The notes beneath the pieces were generated by a model. It made no database searches and was not told the origin of the DNA. It saw only the letters and a program-made list of their open reading frames with translations. A DNA stretch of 64,000 nt. Origin: Kineothrix alysoides (GTDB lineage: Bacteria > Bacillota > Clostridia > Lachnospirales > Lachnospiraceae). Each line of letters opens with the position of its first letter. The first letter of the stretch is position 1. The stretch spans positions 1,116,001-1,180,000 of the forward strand of contig NZ_JPNB01000001.1 of assembly GCF_000732725.1 (NCBI RefSeq), written 5' to 3'. Shown one piece after another: positions 43,900 through 53,669 of this stretch. A program made the translations under genes and the position numbers.

Positions 43900-44769
43900 A
43901 TGGACTGGATAAAACAGCTTAATGAGGTCATGGACTATATCGATGACAATTTACAAAGCAAAATATCGTATGACAACATCGCTGAGATTGCATGCTGCTC
44001 GATATACAACTTTCAAAGAATGTTTTCCTATATTGCACAAACTCCACTGTCTGAATATATCAGAAATCGCAGGATGACACTGGCGGCTTTCGACGTCATA
44101 AAAGGTGACGAAAGAATCATTGATATTGCTTTAAAGTATGGTTATGATTCGCAGGATGCTTTTTCACGTGCTTTTAAAAATTTTCATGGAGTATTGCCGT
44201 CAACGGCAAGAAATGAATCAGTAATGCTTAAATCCTGCCCTAAGCTCTCCTTTCAAATTATGATTAAAGGAGCAGAGAAAATGAGGTATCAGATTGAGCA
44301 ATGGCCTGCATTTAAAGTAGCAGGAATATCCAACAGGATTAAAACAGATAAAGCTTTTGAACTTGTGCCGCAAATATGGGATAAGGCGTGGAAGGACGGT
44401 ACAATGCAAAAATTCATGAAGTTTTTCCCTGATTACCGCCCTGCCGGCTTTTTGGGAATTGCTGCCGGAGGCGGATGGGGCAGTTCGGAAGAAATGGATT
44501 ATATTTTAGCCGTTACAAACTATGTGGATACACCGGATTGTACCTATATCTCCGCCCCGGCAGGAATGACAGAGTTTTCTTATCCTGCGGCAACATGGGT
44601 AATTATCAATGCGGACGGCAAGATTCCGGACGCAGTACAGGATGTTTATCAGAAGTTTTATTCTGAATGGCTGCCAAGTTCAGGCTATAAACTTTCAGAT
44701 CTGCCTGTATTTGAATGCTATATGCAAGAAAATCACCAAGAAGTATGGATAGCGATTGAGGAAGCATGA
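43900..44769 (+). CDS. AraC family regulator with GyrI-like ligand domain
   Basis: 289 residues. The N-terminal AraC DNA-binding domain has two helix-turn-helices: YDNIAEIACCSIYNFQRMFSY and IDIALKYGYDSQDAFSRAFKNFHG. The C-terminal ~160 residues are a GyrI-like effector-binding domain (AEKMRYQIEQWPAFKVAG ... WVIINADGKIPDAVQDVYQKFYSEWLP ... FECYMQE). These regulators sense small hydrophobic or cationic drugs. GAGAGGAG precedes the ATG and a terminator follows, so it is a single-gene unit. Confidence 0.93.
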   Translation: MDWIKQLNEVMDYIDDNLQSKISYDNIAEIACCSIYNFQRMFSYIAQTPLSEYIRNRRMTLAAFDVIKGDERIIDIALKYGYDSQDAFSRAFKNFHGVLPSTARNESVMLKSCPKLSFQIMIKGAEKMRYQIEQWPAFKVAGISNRIKTDKAFELVPQIWDKAWKDGTMQKFMKFFPDYRPAGFLGIAAGGGWGSSEEMDYILAVTNYVDTPDCTYISAPAGMTEFSYPAATWVIINADGKIPDAVQDVYQKFYSEWLPSSGYKLSDLPVFECYMQENHQEVWIAIEEA

Positions 44770-44890
44770 CGCATATTTGGAAATTAATTTCGTTAAATGA
44801 ATATAATACGAAGTTGATAAAGTTTAGTTTGACGGCTGAGTTATAGCTAATAGCTTGTTATTTCGGAAAATCTTTTTCCATCACCTTTAC

Positions 44891-44939
44891 AAAAGGCCAT
44901 AGCTTTCCTCCGAGGGTACATCAGGGAGCTATGGCTTTT
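44891..44939 (+). terminator. Intrinsic terminator after the AraC gene
   Basis: GGCCATAGCT pairs with AGCTATGGC(T) around a 22-base loop, with A and T runs. Its T-run lies where a -35 box would be for TATTAT at 44959-44964. Confidence 0.8.
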
Positions 44940-45023
44940 CTTATGCAGTAAAGCATGGTATTATGGATTTTAGGTCTAGGTGTTTCACTTATAGAAATAA
45001 AAATTTGTATTAGGAGAAAATAG

Positions 45024-45800
45024 ATGGAAAATATAAAGATTGCTTTTTTTGATATAGATGGAACATTAATTGATATAAATAAAAAAAAGATGACAAAGAG
45101 AATAGAAGAAACATTAATCCGATTAAAGCAAAATAAAATTATTATTTGTATTGCTACCGGAAGACCGCTTAAAAGTGTACCTCACTTTCCGAATATCGAA
45201 TTTGACGCATTTCTGACATTTAATGCATCGTATTGCTGCACGAAGAATGAAATTATCTATAAAAATCCTATACCGCCATCTGATGTGCAAACAATCATAG
45301 AGAATGCGAAAAAAATTCATCGCCCGGTTTCAATCGCTAGTGCGATCAGGATGGGAGCAAATGGTAAAGATCAGGATTTAATAGATTATTTTGCAATATC
45401 GGATCAACTGGTAGAAGTTGTGGAGGATTTTGATGATTTAAAAAAAGACGACATCTATCAAATTATGATGGGATGTTATAAAGAAGAATATGGCCAAGTT
45501 TTAAATGATGTAGAAGGGGCCAAAATTACAGCATGGTGGCCTAGAGCAGTAGACATCATACCGGCAAACGGGGGAAAAGGATTAGGCGTAGAAAAGATCC
45601 TTAACTATTATAATCTAAAAAAAGAAGAAGCAATTGCTTTCGGCGATGGAACAAATGATATTGAAATGTTACAAGCTGTCGGTACCGGTGTGGCAATGGG
45701 CAATGCAACAAATGATGTAAAAGATATAGCTGATGATACATGTGAAAGCGTTGCGGAAGATGGAATTTATTTCTATTGCAAGAAATATCATTTGATTTAA
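45024..45800 (+). CDS. HAD-superfamily hydrolase, Cof type
   Basis: 258 residues. Motif I AFFDIDGTLID (nucleophile Asp and acid/base Asp), motif II CIATGRPLKSV, a type-IIB cap domain, Lys in GGKGLGVEKIL, motif IV FGDGTNDIEML and GVAMGNATNDVKDIA. It dephosphorylates sugar phosphates, nucleotides or flavin precursors; the exact substrate is unknown. AGGAG lies upstream. Confidence 0.93.
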   Translation: MENIKIAFFDIDGTLIDINKKKMTKRIEETLIRLKQNKIIICIATGRPLKSVPHFPNIEFDAFLTFNASYCCTKNEIIYKNPIPPSDVQTIIENAKKIHRPVSIASAIRMGANGKDQDLIDYFAISDQLVEVVEDFDDLKKDDIYQIMMGCYKEEYGQVLNDVEGAKITAWWPRAVDIIPANGGKGLGVEKILNYYNLKKEEAIAFGDGTNDIEMLQAVGTGVAMGNATNDVKDIADDTCESVAEDGIYFYCKKYHLI

Positions 45801-46042
45801 AAAGCAAAGGGAGTAATGGACTGAAAAAGCTATTAAAAAGCAGTTTAAAAAAGCTAAGGAGTTTATGAAAATACAGGCACAAAGTATTGTCCTTACCGTG
45901 TTTGAATAGTTTTTACCAGCAAAAGATAAGTCTTTCTTTATGAGAAAGAATACAGTATAATCAATGCAAAGAAAGCTACTATAAAGTGTATAGATGACAG
46001 ATGGGCAAGCGTTTAAGCAGCAGATGATTTGGGGGGAGAACA

Positions 46043-46390
46043 TTGTTAAAAAAGGTTAATCTAAGAGACGCAGTAAATCAAGTGGAGAAATTATATGTGT
46101 ATGATAAAATTGGAAAACTAAACGGGCATACACTGAGCGTAGTAAACGTCGAGAATAGAACTTTGGACTTTCATGTTCACGAGGATTCAGACGAATTATT
46201 TTATGTAATTGAAGGTTGCTTTCATCTTGAGACACAAGAAGGACTTATAAAACTTGAGGAAGGTGAGTTAATTATTGTGCCTAAAGGAACTGTGCATAGA
46301 CCAGTTGTAAAAACGCTGACTAAATTTTTGATGATAGAATTAGAAGGCACCTTAAACAAGGAAAACAGCGGGGATTCCTACGAAGAATAG
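46043..46390 (+). CDS. Cupin-domain protein
   Basis: 115 residues, one beta-barrel. The two cupin motifs are present: FHVHEDSDELFYVIEG (metal-ligand His and Glu) and GELIIVPKGTVHRPVV (second His). Start is TTG at 46043 with GGGGGGAG five bases upstream. Small cupins of this type bind a metal and act as isomerases or sensors; no specific role can be given. Confidence 0.88.
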   Translation: MLKKVNLRDAVNQVEKLYVYDKIGKLNGHTLSVVNVENRTLDFHVHEDSDELFYVIEGCFHLETQEGLIKLEEGELIIVPKGTVHRPVVKTLTKFLMIELEGTLNKENSGDSYEE

Positions 46391-46467
46391 GCGAAGGCTT
46401 TTTCTTTTGGGGATAAAGAGCACTGAAATAGTAATTGCAATTTCAATTAGCAAAGAGAGATGATATT

Positions 46468-46722
46468 ATGCACGACAATGAAATTTTGCTTTCAAATTTA
46501 GAAAAAATCCATACCACTGAAATGGGTATTAATAGAATAAAAAGAAATTTGGGATTGGATACAGAAGATGTGATTGAGTGGTGCAGAGCTAAAATTCAGC
46601 GTCCAGATTGTTCTATAATAAAACAAGGGAAAAATTATTATGCGACTATTGATGATTGCATAATAACAGTAAACTCTTATAGCTATACAATTATTACAGC
46701 ACATAAAGTTAAGAGGAAATAA
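46468..46722 (+). CDS. DUF3781 family protein
   Basis: 84 residues, cytosolic. The pattern LLSNLEKIHTTEMGINRIKRNL, DVIEWCRAKI, IIKQGKNYYATIDDCIITVNS and YTIITAHK is that of DUF3781, a small family of unknown role, often in mobile accessory runs. AGAGAGATG precedes the ATG at 46468, which begins the family; the earlier in-frame ATG at 46435 is less likely. Confidence 0.82.
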   Translation: MHDNEILLSNLEKIHTTEMGINRIKRNLGLDTEDVIEWCRAKIQRPDCSIIKQGKNYYATIDDCIITVNSYSYTIITAHKVKRK

Positions 46723-46767
46723 CAAGTTTCACTTTATTATCGTATGTGGAACAGGTGGAGGTAATTT

Positions 46768-47322
46768 ATGAAACGTATATTACTGCTGAATGCCAGTGCA
46801 AAAAATAATGGGGCAACGGAAGAAATCCTTTCAATTATTAAAAAAGAGATTTGTGATTCTTACATTGTTGATTCCTTTTGCTTAGGCGACTTAAATATAT
46901 CATACTGCAAAGGCTGTAAATCATGCTATAAAACATGCAAATGTACGCAAAACGACGATGTTGACGTCTTAATATCTGCGATGGATTCGGCTGATATATT
47001 TGTTATATGTGCTCCATCTTATTGGGGGGATGTTCCGGGGCAATTCAAAGTATTTATTGATAGGTGCACCGTTTATTCCAACACGAATCCTAACCCAAAT
47101 CGTCCAGTATTACAGAGTGGTAAAAAATGTTATGGAATTGCGTTGAGAACCGGACTGAGAGCAATGGAATGTGAACATATTATTGAGTGTATACATCATT
47201 GGTGTGGTCATATGGAGGTCGAGATGGCGGACAGTCTGTACTTTTGCGGAATAAATAGTAAAGAAGATATTACAGTAGAAAAAGGCCATATTGTAGAAAA
47301 ATGTGACGAATGGTTTACATAA
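46768..47322 (+). CDS. Flavodoxin-fold NAD(P)H-dependent FMN reductase-like protein
   Basis: 184 residues. The FMN phosphate loop is LLNASAKNNGATEEI; then the Cys-rich insert YCKGCKSCYKTCKC, VDVLISAMDSADIFVICAPSYWGDVPGQFKVFIDR (FMN ring loop and dimer contact). The family reduces flavins, quinones or iron-sulfur partners. GGTGGAGG before the ATG. Confidence 0.9.
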   Translation: MKRILLLNASAKNNGATEEILSIIKKEICDSYIVDSFCLGDLNISYCKGCKSCYKTCKCTQNDDVDVLISAMDSADIFVICAPSYWGDVPGQFKVFIDRCTVYSNTNPNPNRPVLQSGKKCYGIALRTGLRAMECEHIIECIHHWCGHMEVEMADSLYFCGINSKEDITVEKGHIVEKCDEWFT

Positions 47323-47582
47323 GGCATCTAAATTCATCACTAATACAAGAACCGCTCCGGTAGTTAGCGACAAAGAACCACTTTGAAGAGGCTTTTTTGT
47401 TTTTATGCATCGAAGCTGCTCTAAAAAAGAAGTTTTTTTTATGTGGAAAATATAAATTTAAGGGCAATATCTGATTTTTATAAAATGGTTGAATGAAAAT
47501 TAAATTCTACATGTAAAAGTAAATTTCATGCAGAAGAATAAATTCTACATTTTTAAATATTAAAATAATTATCTTTTTTTTC
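47323..47582 (+). other. AT-rich gap upstream of the cold-shock gene
   Basis: No gene. It has two copies of AAATTCTACAT (about 47502 and 47541) and long A/T runs. Confidence 0.5.
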
Positions 47583-47611
47583 TTGACTTTTATTTACTGC
47601 TATGATATGGT
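47583..47611 (+). promoter_or_regulatory. Promoter of the cold-shock gene
   Basis: TTGACT (47583-47588), 17 bases, TATGGT (47606-47611); expected leader about 120 bases. Confidence 0.6.
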
Positions 47612-47640
47612 GTAGATGTATTTTTGATAAAGTTTTGATT

Positions 47641-47702
47641 TCACATATTTTTTGTAAGTCATTATTGTATTGATGATTCACAAAAAATATGTGATTTTTT
47701 TA
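47641..47702 (+). promoter_or_regulatory. Terminator-like hairpin in the cold-shock leader
   Basis: TCACATATTTTTTGT (47641-47655) and ACAAAAAATATGTGA (47680-47694) form a perfect 15-bp, AT-rich stem around a 24-base loop and are followed at once by T7. It lies between promoter and ribosome site, so it could act as an attenuator that responds to temperature or to cold-shock protein level. Confidence 0.7.
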
Positions 47703-47740
47703 ATTTTATAAAGTATATAAAAAATAAGGAGGTATCTTTT

Positions 47741-47941
47741 ATGAATAAAGGTACAGTAAAATGGTTCAACGGACAAAAAGGTTTTGGTTTCATCACTGAT
47801 GATCAGGGAGGAGATGTATTCGTACATTACTCAGGACTTACAATGGATGGATATAAGACATTGGATGAAGGACAATCCGTAGTATATGAAGTAACAAAGG
47901 GTGCACGTGGATTACAAGCAGTTAATGTTCGTCCCGCATAA
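47741..47941 (+). CDS. Cold-shock protein, CspA family
   Basis: 66 residues, a single OB-fold: [18 protein letters not shown] (RNP1 KGFGFI), DVFVHYSGL (RNP2 VFVHY), and [12 protein letters not shown] at the end. It is an RNA chaperone that melts hairpins, helping translation and antitermination in the cold. TAAGGAGG lies eight bases before the ATG. It has its own promoter, a long structured leader and a terminator. Confidence 0.97.
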   Translation: MNKGTVKWFNGQKGFGFITDDQGGDVFVHYSGLTMDGYKTLDEGQSVVYEVTKGARGLQAVNVRPA

Positions 47942-48036
47942 AGAATCGTTTTAGAAAGATTGTTAATTAGGCAGACTTCCATAAGGCGGCGTAACAACAA
48001 TGCATTTATGGGTGTGGCCCAATATGATGTCTAAGA

Positions 48037-48078
48037 AAGCAAGCGTATCGTTCAATTCGGATGATACGCTTGCTTTTA
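48037..48078 (+). terminator. Intrinsic terminator after the cold-shock gene
   Basis: A perfect 13-bp stem AAGCAAGCGTATC/GATACGCTTGCTT with a 13-base loop and T4. The rest of 47942-48456 has no gene I can support. Confidence 0.88.
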
Positions 48079-48456
48079 TTATGCATACATGTGTTTTGCA
48101 TTGGTTGATGAAGGAAGCAAGGGCGTAATATAAAGCCAAGAAAACAAGGAAATGATCTGAGGCAACGAGATAGACATTCGACAGACGGATATGCTAAAGT
48201 TGTACAGAAGTCGAAATTATATGTTTTTGCTTATTATATGGTCTTATGAAGTTATGTGAGGAATATACCTATCCAAAAGGAGTGCTATAATAATGATTGC
48301 CATAATAAAGTAATTTTTGTAGAATAACATTAACGGTATTGGATTCTTTTTATGTATTCAATGGAAATGAATTAATAAACATTTACGGTAATAAATGCTG
48401 GCGGAAGAATTACACGAACAAATAACAAATATATGAAAGCGAAAGGGGAATTGGGT

Positions 48457-50331
48457 ATGAATTGGAAGAAAGCAGCAATAAAAGCGGCATTACTATGTGT
48501 CTTTCTGGTTGCTTCAGCCGGCTGTAGTGCAAAAACAAAAGAGGCGGCAAATGTGCCGGAAAGCTCTGAACGTGTCCTTGTTTCTGAGGACGGAGAAAGT
48601 ACAAGTATTTCCAAGGAATCGGTGGATGAAATTATGCTTCGGCTTACCACCGCGCAAAAAGCGGCACAGATGGTTCAGGGGGCTGTTTACAGCATTACTG
48701 AGGATGACATGAAGAAATATGATTACGGTAGTGTTCTTTCTACTTTTGGGGTGCCGATGGAGGCACGTGAGTGGCGCGAAATTATTCTCGGTCTACAAAA
48801 AAATGCATTGAAATCGGAAGCAGGGATTCCTTATATTTTCGGGAATGACGCCGTGCATGGAGTAAATACTTGTGCGGGAACAGTTATCTTTCCTCATAAT
48901 ATCGGCATAGGAGCTGCTAACGATGAAGAACTGACCTATCAGATGGGGCGGGCAGTAGCGGATGAAACAAGGCTTGTGGGAGTGCTCTGGACATTTTCCC
49001 CCTGCGTTGCGGCCGCCGAAGATCCAAGGTGGGGCAGAACTTATGAAAGCTATTCTACCGAAACGGAGCTTATCAAAAAAATGGGCAGTTCTTTTGCCAA
49101 AGGTTTGATTGATGGAGGGGCTCTTCCCTGCGCAAAGCATTTCTTAGGAGACGGCAATACGATTTATGGCAGCGGTGAGAATTCGGACGGTACTTACCGC
49201 CTGATTGATCGGGGAAATGCACAGTTATCGGAGGCTAAGATACAGGAACAGTTGGATATTTATCAGGCGATGATCGACAGTGGTGTGAAGACGATAATGA
49301 TCAGCCACAGCAGTTTAAATGGCGTTAAAATGCATGAAAACGAAAAATACATTACGATGCTGAAGGAAGAGATGGGCTTTGACGGCTTTATCGTAAGTGA
49401 TTGGAATTCTATACATAATATTTCAGGGGGAAATCTGAAAGAACAGACAATCGCAGCAGTCAATGCAGGAATTGATATGCTGATGGAGGATACTTCCTAT
49501 GAGGAGTGCCGTAAGTATATTGTGGAAGGTGTTGAAAACGGAAATATTCCTAAGGAAAGATTTGAAGATGCAGTTAGAAGAATTATATCCGTGAAAATGG
49601 AACTTGGTATTTTTGATGACCCTATGATGGAAAATCAAAATACCTATAAGGATCAAGTGGGCTCGGAGGAATACCGAGAGTTGGCCAGAACATTGGTAGA
49701 GGAAAGCCTTGTTCTGTTAAAGAATGAGAAGGAAATACTTCCTTTAAAAAAGGGAACCCGGATTTTTGTTACCGGCCCGGCAGCAGATGATGTAGGAGCT
49801 CAGTGTGGTGGATGGACGATTAGCTGGCAGGGAAAAACAGATGAAGATAATGGCGGACATAAGTGGGTTCCTGAAGGAAAATCAATTTTAGATGGACTTA
49901 AGGCTCTTGTAGAGGAATATGAATTGACCTTGATAACAGATGAAAGTCAGGCATCTCAGGCAGATGTAACACTCCTATGTCTGGGAGAAAAGCCCTATTC
50001 GGAATGGGAAGGCGATAGTGAAGATATCAGCATTACAGGTACAATGGCGCTTGCGGGGAATAAGAAAGCGATTGAACTCGCCGACAGCCTTGGACTTCCG
50101 ACAATTACTTTGCTTGTTGCAGGAAGAAATATAATGATTCAGGAATATTTGGATCTTTGGGATGCGGCAGTTATATGTTATCTGCCGGGAAGTGAAGGAG
50201 ACGGGATTGCAAATGTTCTCAGCGGAAAGAAAAGCTTTCAGGGAACCTTGCCTATGCCGTACTACTCAGAAATCAGTGCAATCGGAACTGAGGAGGTTCT
50301 TTTTCCAGTCGGTTATGGCTTGCAATATTGA
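48457..50331 (+). CDS. Secreted GH3 beta-glucosidase-type lipoprotein
   Basis: 624-residue precursor. The ATG at 48457 gives the signal peptide MNWKKAAIKAALLCVFLVAS with lipobox SAGC; the ATG at 48433 is rejected. Domain order is standard GH3: the catalytic barrel first (YIFGNDAVHGVNTCAG, TFSPCVAAAEDPRWGRTYES, CAKHFLGDGNTIYGSGEN, nucleophile Asp315 in GFIVSDWNSI), then the alpha/beta sandwich (LLKNEKEILPLKKGTRIFVTG, PYSEWEGDSED, GTLPMPY). There is no Fn3 domain. It resembles cell-bound exo-glucosidases such as ExoP/BglX relatives. It contrasts with the intracellular, permuted GH3 at 11313. Confidence 0.93.
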   Translation: MNWKKAAIKAALLCVFLVASAGCSAKTKEAANVPESSERVLVSEDGESTSISKESVDEIMLRLTTAQKAAQMVQGAVYSITEDDMKKYDYGSVLSTFGVPMEAREWREIILGLQKNALKSEAGIPYIFGNDAVHGVNTCAGTVIFPHNIGIGAANDEELTYQMGRAVADETRLVGVLWTFSPCVAAAEDPRWGRTYESYSTETELIKKMGSSFAKGLIDGGALPCAKHFLGDGNTIYGSGENSDGTYRLIDRGNAQLSEAKIQEQLDIYQAMIDSGVKTIMISHSSLNGVKMHENEKYITMLKEEMGFDGFIVSDWNSIHNISGGNLKEQTIAAVNAGIDMLMEDTSYEECRKYIVEGVENGNIPKERFEDAVRRIISVKMELGIFDDPMMENQNTYKDQVGSEEYRELARTLVEESLVLLKNEKEILPLKKGTRIFVTGPAADDVGAQCGGWTISWQGKTDEDNGGHKWVPEGKSILDGLKALVEEYELTLITDESQASQADVTLLCLGEKPYSEWEGDSEDISITGTMALAGNKKAIELADSLGLPTITLLVAGRNIMIQEYLDLWDAAVICYLPGSEGDGIANVLSGKKSFQGTLPMPYYSEISAIGTEEVLFPVGYGLQY

Positions 50332-50531
50332 CCATGATTAAGGAAAAGTGGATAATTCTTCATCTTGCTTTTTAGGTAATTTCAGTATGCTATAATTTCT
50401 GGTTATCAGCTAATAGTAAGACTGGAAGAAGTATTCAGTGCGGGATATATTGTTAAGGAAGAAGGTTAAAATACTTGGTGAGCGGAAGCAGACAATTGTA
50501 AATCATTGTTAGTTGAAGAAGGAGATTTTAG

Positions 50532-51044
50532 ATGAAAAGAGTGGTTACGGAAGCGATGAGGAATCAGTTTGATTCCACCCTTCATATGGCGAACGTACTG
50601 ATGAAAGTTTGTTCTGATGAGATATGGTCAGCATCGTATCATGAGGTACCTTTTTGGCAGCAGGTCTTTCACTATGTTTACTTTGTAGATTTTTGGATGA
50701 GGGAACAATATGATGAAAGCGAGTGGCGTACGAAGATTTTCGATGATGCTTATACTACGGACCTTTATGAGGGCTGCTTTGAAGGACTGTATATTTCGCG
50801 GGAAGAAATGCTGGAATATCTGGAAGCGATTCAAGCAAAAACATCGCGTATTTTTGACAGCCTGGACGATGAAAAATTAGGCTGTCCAGTTTACGGTGAA
50901 AATCCGCAATATACCTATGCAGATGTCATTACCGGTCAAATACGGCATATTATGTATAATATCGGTTATCTCAACGGTATATTACGGCAGTTTGGAATGC
51001 CCGAATCGGATTGGTATTCTTATAACGAGCCGGAAGGCTCTTGA
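50532..51044 (+). CDS. DinB-like four-helix bundle protein
   Basis: 170 residues. The pattern of three His in two helices is that of DinB/YfiT proteins: WQQVFHYVYFVDFW and GQIRHIMYNIGYLNGIL with an N-terminal helix MRNQFDSTLHMANVLMKV. DinB-fold proteins bind a divalent metal and include bacillithiol or mycothiol transferases, but most are uncharacterised. GAAGGAG before the ATG; single-gene unit. Confidence 0.8.
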   Translation: MKRVVTEAMRNQFDSTLHMANVLMKVCSDEIWSASYHEVPFWQQVFHYVYFVDFWMREQYDESEWRTKIFDDAYTTDLYEGCFEGLYISREEMLEYLEAIQAKTSRIFDSLDDEKLGCPVYGENPQYTYADVITGQIRHIMYNIGYLNGILRQFGMPESDWYSYNEPEGS

Positions 51045-51189
51045 ATGACCTGTTATAACGCATATTGAAAATAAACGAATGCTTTTACGCGATAATTTTT
51101 TATCAATATTCAAAGTAAAAGATGATTCTGGATATAAAACGATAGATATGTTATACTCAATGCAAGAAAAGAAAGAAGGCGTGATAAAT

Positions 51190-51960
51190 ATGAGTCGAAT
51201 GCCAACATTGTTTGTAGGACATGGTTCTCCCATGAATGCGATTGAGGAAAATCAATTCGTGGAGGAATGGAAGCGTATTGGAAGCCGGATTCCTGAGCCA
51301 AAAGCAATTTTAGCGGTTTCGGCACATTGGTATACCGATTATACCCGGATTATGACAGCAGAAACGGCCAAGACGATTTATGATATGTATGGATTTCCGA
51401 AGGCGCTTTATGAAATTGTCTACAATGCCAAGGGGGCTCCGCATTTCGCCCGGTTGGCGAAGTCTATGCTCAGCGCGGATGTTGTAGAAGACAATTCATG
51501 GGGGTATGACCATGGAACATGGTCTGTTCTTCACAGAATGTATCCGAAAGCGGATATCCCGGTATTTCAGCTTAGCGTGGATAAAAATGCATCTGTAGAG
51601 CAGCATTATAAGATCGGACAGGAGCTGTGCGGACTCAGAGAACAGGGAGTATTGATATTCGGAAGCGGGAATGTAGTCCATAATCTGTCGAGAGTCAATT
51701 GGGATATGGAAGACGGCTATTCATGGGCAGAAGAGTTCGACGATTATATTATGGAGAATATTATGGCCCGAAGGGACGAGGCTGTGCTTGATTATAAGAA
51801 GGCGGGAAGCAGTGCACAGTTGGCATTCCCTATGCTGGATCACTTCGCACCGCTTCTGTATGTGCTCGGAGCAGCCAAGGAAGAGGATGAAATAACTGTA
51901 TTCAATAAGGCCTGCGTTTTGGGAGGCTTATCTATGACGGGATATTTGTTTGAATCATAA
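51190..51960 (+). CDS. ygiD: Extradiol dioxygenase, YgiD/DODA type
   Basis: 256 residues. Class III extradiol (LigB-like) fold with Zn/Fe ligands: LFVGHGSPMNAIE (His), AVSAHWYTDYTRI (His), WGYDHGTWSVLHRMYP (His), and DHFAPLLYVLGAA (His). The family opens catechol rings, e.g. 4,5-DOPA in plants; the bacterial substrate is unknown. The ATG at 51190 (MSRMPTLFVGHGSP) starts the conserved part; the longer in-frame extension from 51079 has no family match. A terminator shared with convergent catalase follows. Confidence 0.92.
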   Translation: MSRMPTLFVGHGSPMNAIEENQFVEEWKRIGSRIPEPKAILAVSAHWYTDYTRIMTAETAKTIYDMYGFPKALYEIVYNAKGAPHFARLAKSMLSADVVEDNSWGYDHGTWSVLHRMYPKADIPVFQLSVDKNASVEQHYKIGQELCGLREQGVLIFGSGNVVHNLSRVNWDMEDGYSWAEEFDDYIMENIMARRDEAVLDYKKAGSSAQLAFPMLDHFAPLLYVLGAAKEEDEITVFNKACVLGGLSMTGYLFES

Positions 51961-51987
51961 GAAGCACTCCTGTGTCATGGTGGAAAA

Positions 51988-52034
51988 AGGAGGATGCCCC
52001 TTAAGTCATTTCATGACTTTGGGGACATCCTCCT
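51988..52034. terminator. Bidirectional terminator between ygiD and catalase
   Basis: AGGAGGATGCCCC and GGGGACATCCTCCT pair over 12-13 bp, with an inner AAGTCA/TGACTT pairing; T-rich on both sides. Confidence 0.88.
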
Positions 52035-52072
52035 GCTTTTATTTAGTCTCTATTAATGAAAATTATAGAAGT

Positions 52073-53587
52073 TTACATTTCGGGAGACATAGTAGCATTG
52101 ATTAATCCGTTGTTGTCCAGCTTGGACAGTTCCTTAACTTTTTCGATGTCCAGTCCCATTGCCTTTGTGATTCGTTCTCCATATTCGGTATCCGCCAGAT
52201 AGCAATGTACCGCATGACGGTATTTAATATTATTGGTAACTGAAGCGATGTCGCCGGCAGTATTTTCGATGAGTAGCTGTTTTTTATCTTCTGCCAGGAT
52301 TCGCCATAGATTACCTCCGGCGCGGAAGTTGTCGTCAGTAGGGTCATCCTTAGGATCGTAACGCCACATAGCGCCTTCGATTTCCAAGGGCGGCTCTGAT
52401 ACTTCGGGCTGAGCTGTCCAGGAGCCGTAGCTGTTGGGAGAGTAAGCGGGAGCGCCGCCGTAATTGCCGTCGGTGCGCATTGCTCCGTCTCTGTGATACT
52501 CATTGACTTCCACACGGGCACGGTTAACCGGAATATGGTTATGGTTCACACCCAAGCGGTAACGCTGTGCATCGCCGTAAGCGAACAGACGTCCCTGAAG
52601 AAAACGGTCGGGAGAGAATCCGATACCCGGCACTACATGAGCAGGAGTAAATGCAGCCTGCTCCACCTCTGCAAAATAGTTCTCAGGATTCTTGTTAAGC
52701 TCCAGTACACCAACCTCGATCAAAGGGAATTCCTTATGGGGCCAAATTTTTGTGATGTCGAAGGGATTTTCATAATGGTTCTTGGCCTGCTCCTCCGTCA
52801 TAATCTGTACATACATTGTCCAGCGCGGATAATCACCTTTTTCAATGGATTCGAAGAGATCTTTTCCATGGTATTCCCGATCCATGCCGTTGACTTTTGC
52901 AGCTTCCTCATTGGTAAAACACTTAATGCCTTGCTGCGTATGCAGGTGGAATTTACACCATACCCTTTTATTTTCCGAGTTATAGAAGCTGAAGGTATGC
53001 TCGCCGAAAACGTGCATATGGCGGAAGGAGGCAGGAATTCCGCGATCGGACATGACGATAGTGCGCTGATGGAAGGTTTCCGGAAGAAGTGTCCAGAAAT
53101 CCCAGTTGTTCTGTGCGCTGCGTCGGCCGGTACGAGGATCTCTTTTCACGGCGCGGTTTAAGTCAGAAAAGTTATGTACATCACGTATGAAGAAGGTAGG
53201 AGTATTATTTCCGACCAAGTCCCAGTTTCCTTCTTCGGTGTAGAATTTGCAGGCAAAGCCTCTGATGTCTCTTTCGCAGTCGGCAGCGCCTCGTTCTCCG
53301 GCAACGGTAGAGAAGCGGACGAAAACATCGGTTTTATGTCCGGGCTGCAATACCTTGGCTTTGGTAAATTCGGAGATATCGCCCGTAACCGTAAAATCAC
53401 CGTAGGCTCCCCAGCCCTTGGCATGCATGCGGCGTTCGGGAATGACCTCGCGATTAAAGTGAGCCATTTTTTCCAACAGCCATACATCCTGCATTACCAC
53501 GGGGCCGCGGGGGCCGGCAGTGATGGCGTTTTCGTTATCGGCAATCGGTGCACCGACCTCGTTTGTTAATTTCTTATACTGTTCCAT
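52073..53587 (-). CDS. katA: Catalase (haem, monofunctional)
   Basis: 504 residues, a small-subunit catalase that converts H2O2 to water and oxygen. Active site His54 in [16 protein letters not shown], the Asn in [13 protein letters not shown], and proximal Tyr in [16 protein letters not shown] are all present; [16 protein letters not shown] is the family opening. The ATG at 53587 ([10 protein letters not shown]) has AAAGGAGAG upstream; the in-frame ATG 15 codons earlier is not part of the family. No PerR gene is adjacent. It suggests oxygen defence in an anaerobe. Confidence 0.97.
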   Translation of the reverse strand: MEQYKKLTNEVGAPIADNENAITAGPRGPVVMQDVWLLEKMAHFNREVIPERRMHAKGWGAYGDFTVTGDISEFTKAKVLQPGHKTDVFVRFSTVAGERGAADCERDIRGFACKFYTEEGNWDLVGNNTPTFFIRDVHNFSDLNRAVKRDPRTGRRSAQNNWDFWTLLPETFHQRTIVMSDRGIPASFRHMHVFGEHTFSFYNSENKRVWCKFHLHTQQGIKCFTNEEAAKVNGMDREYHGKDLFESIEKGDYPRWTMYVQIMTEEQAKNHYENPFDITKIWPHKEFPLIEVGVLELNKNPENYFAEVEQAAFTPAHVVPGIGFSPDRFLQGRLFAYGDAQRYRLGVNHNHIPVNRARVEVNEYHRDGAMRTDGNYGGAPAYSPNSYGSWTAQPEVSEPPLEIEGAMWRYDPKDDPTDDNFRAGGNLWRILAEDKKQLLIENTAGDIASVTNNIKYRHAVHCYLADTEYGERITKAMGLDIEKVKELSKLDNNGLINATMSPEM

Positions 53588-53669
53588 AGTTTCTCTCCTT
53601 TCGATTTTAATTTTTTGTATGATCAGCCGCATAGGTTCATGCGTTTGATTTTATAGGGAAGCACATGGC

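Noticed and set aside
41763-47340. Formal call of an integron with attC sites.
   Set aside because: I found no paired RYYYAAC/GTTRRRY folds at regular junctions and no integron integrase in the window; only a looser cassette-like pattern is reported.
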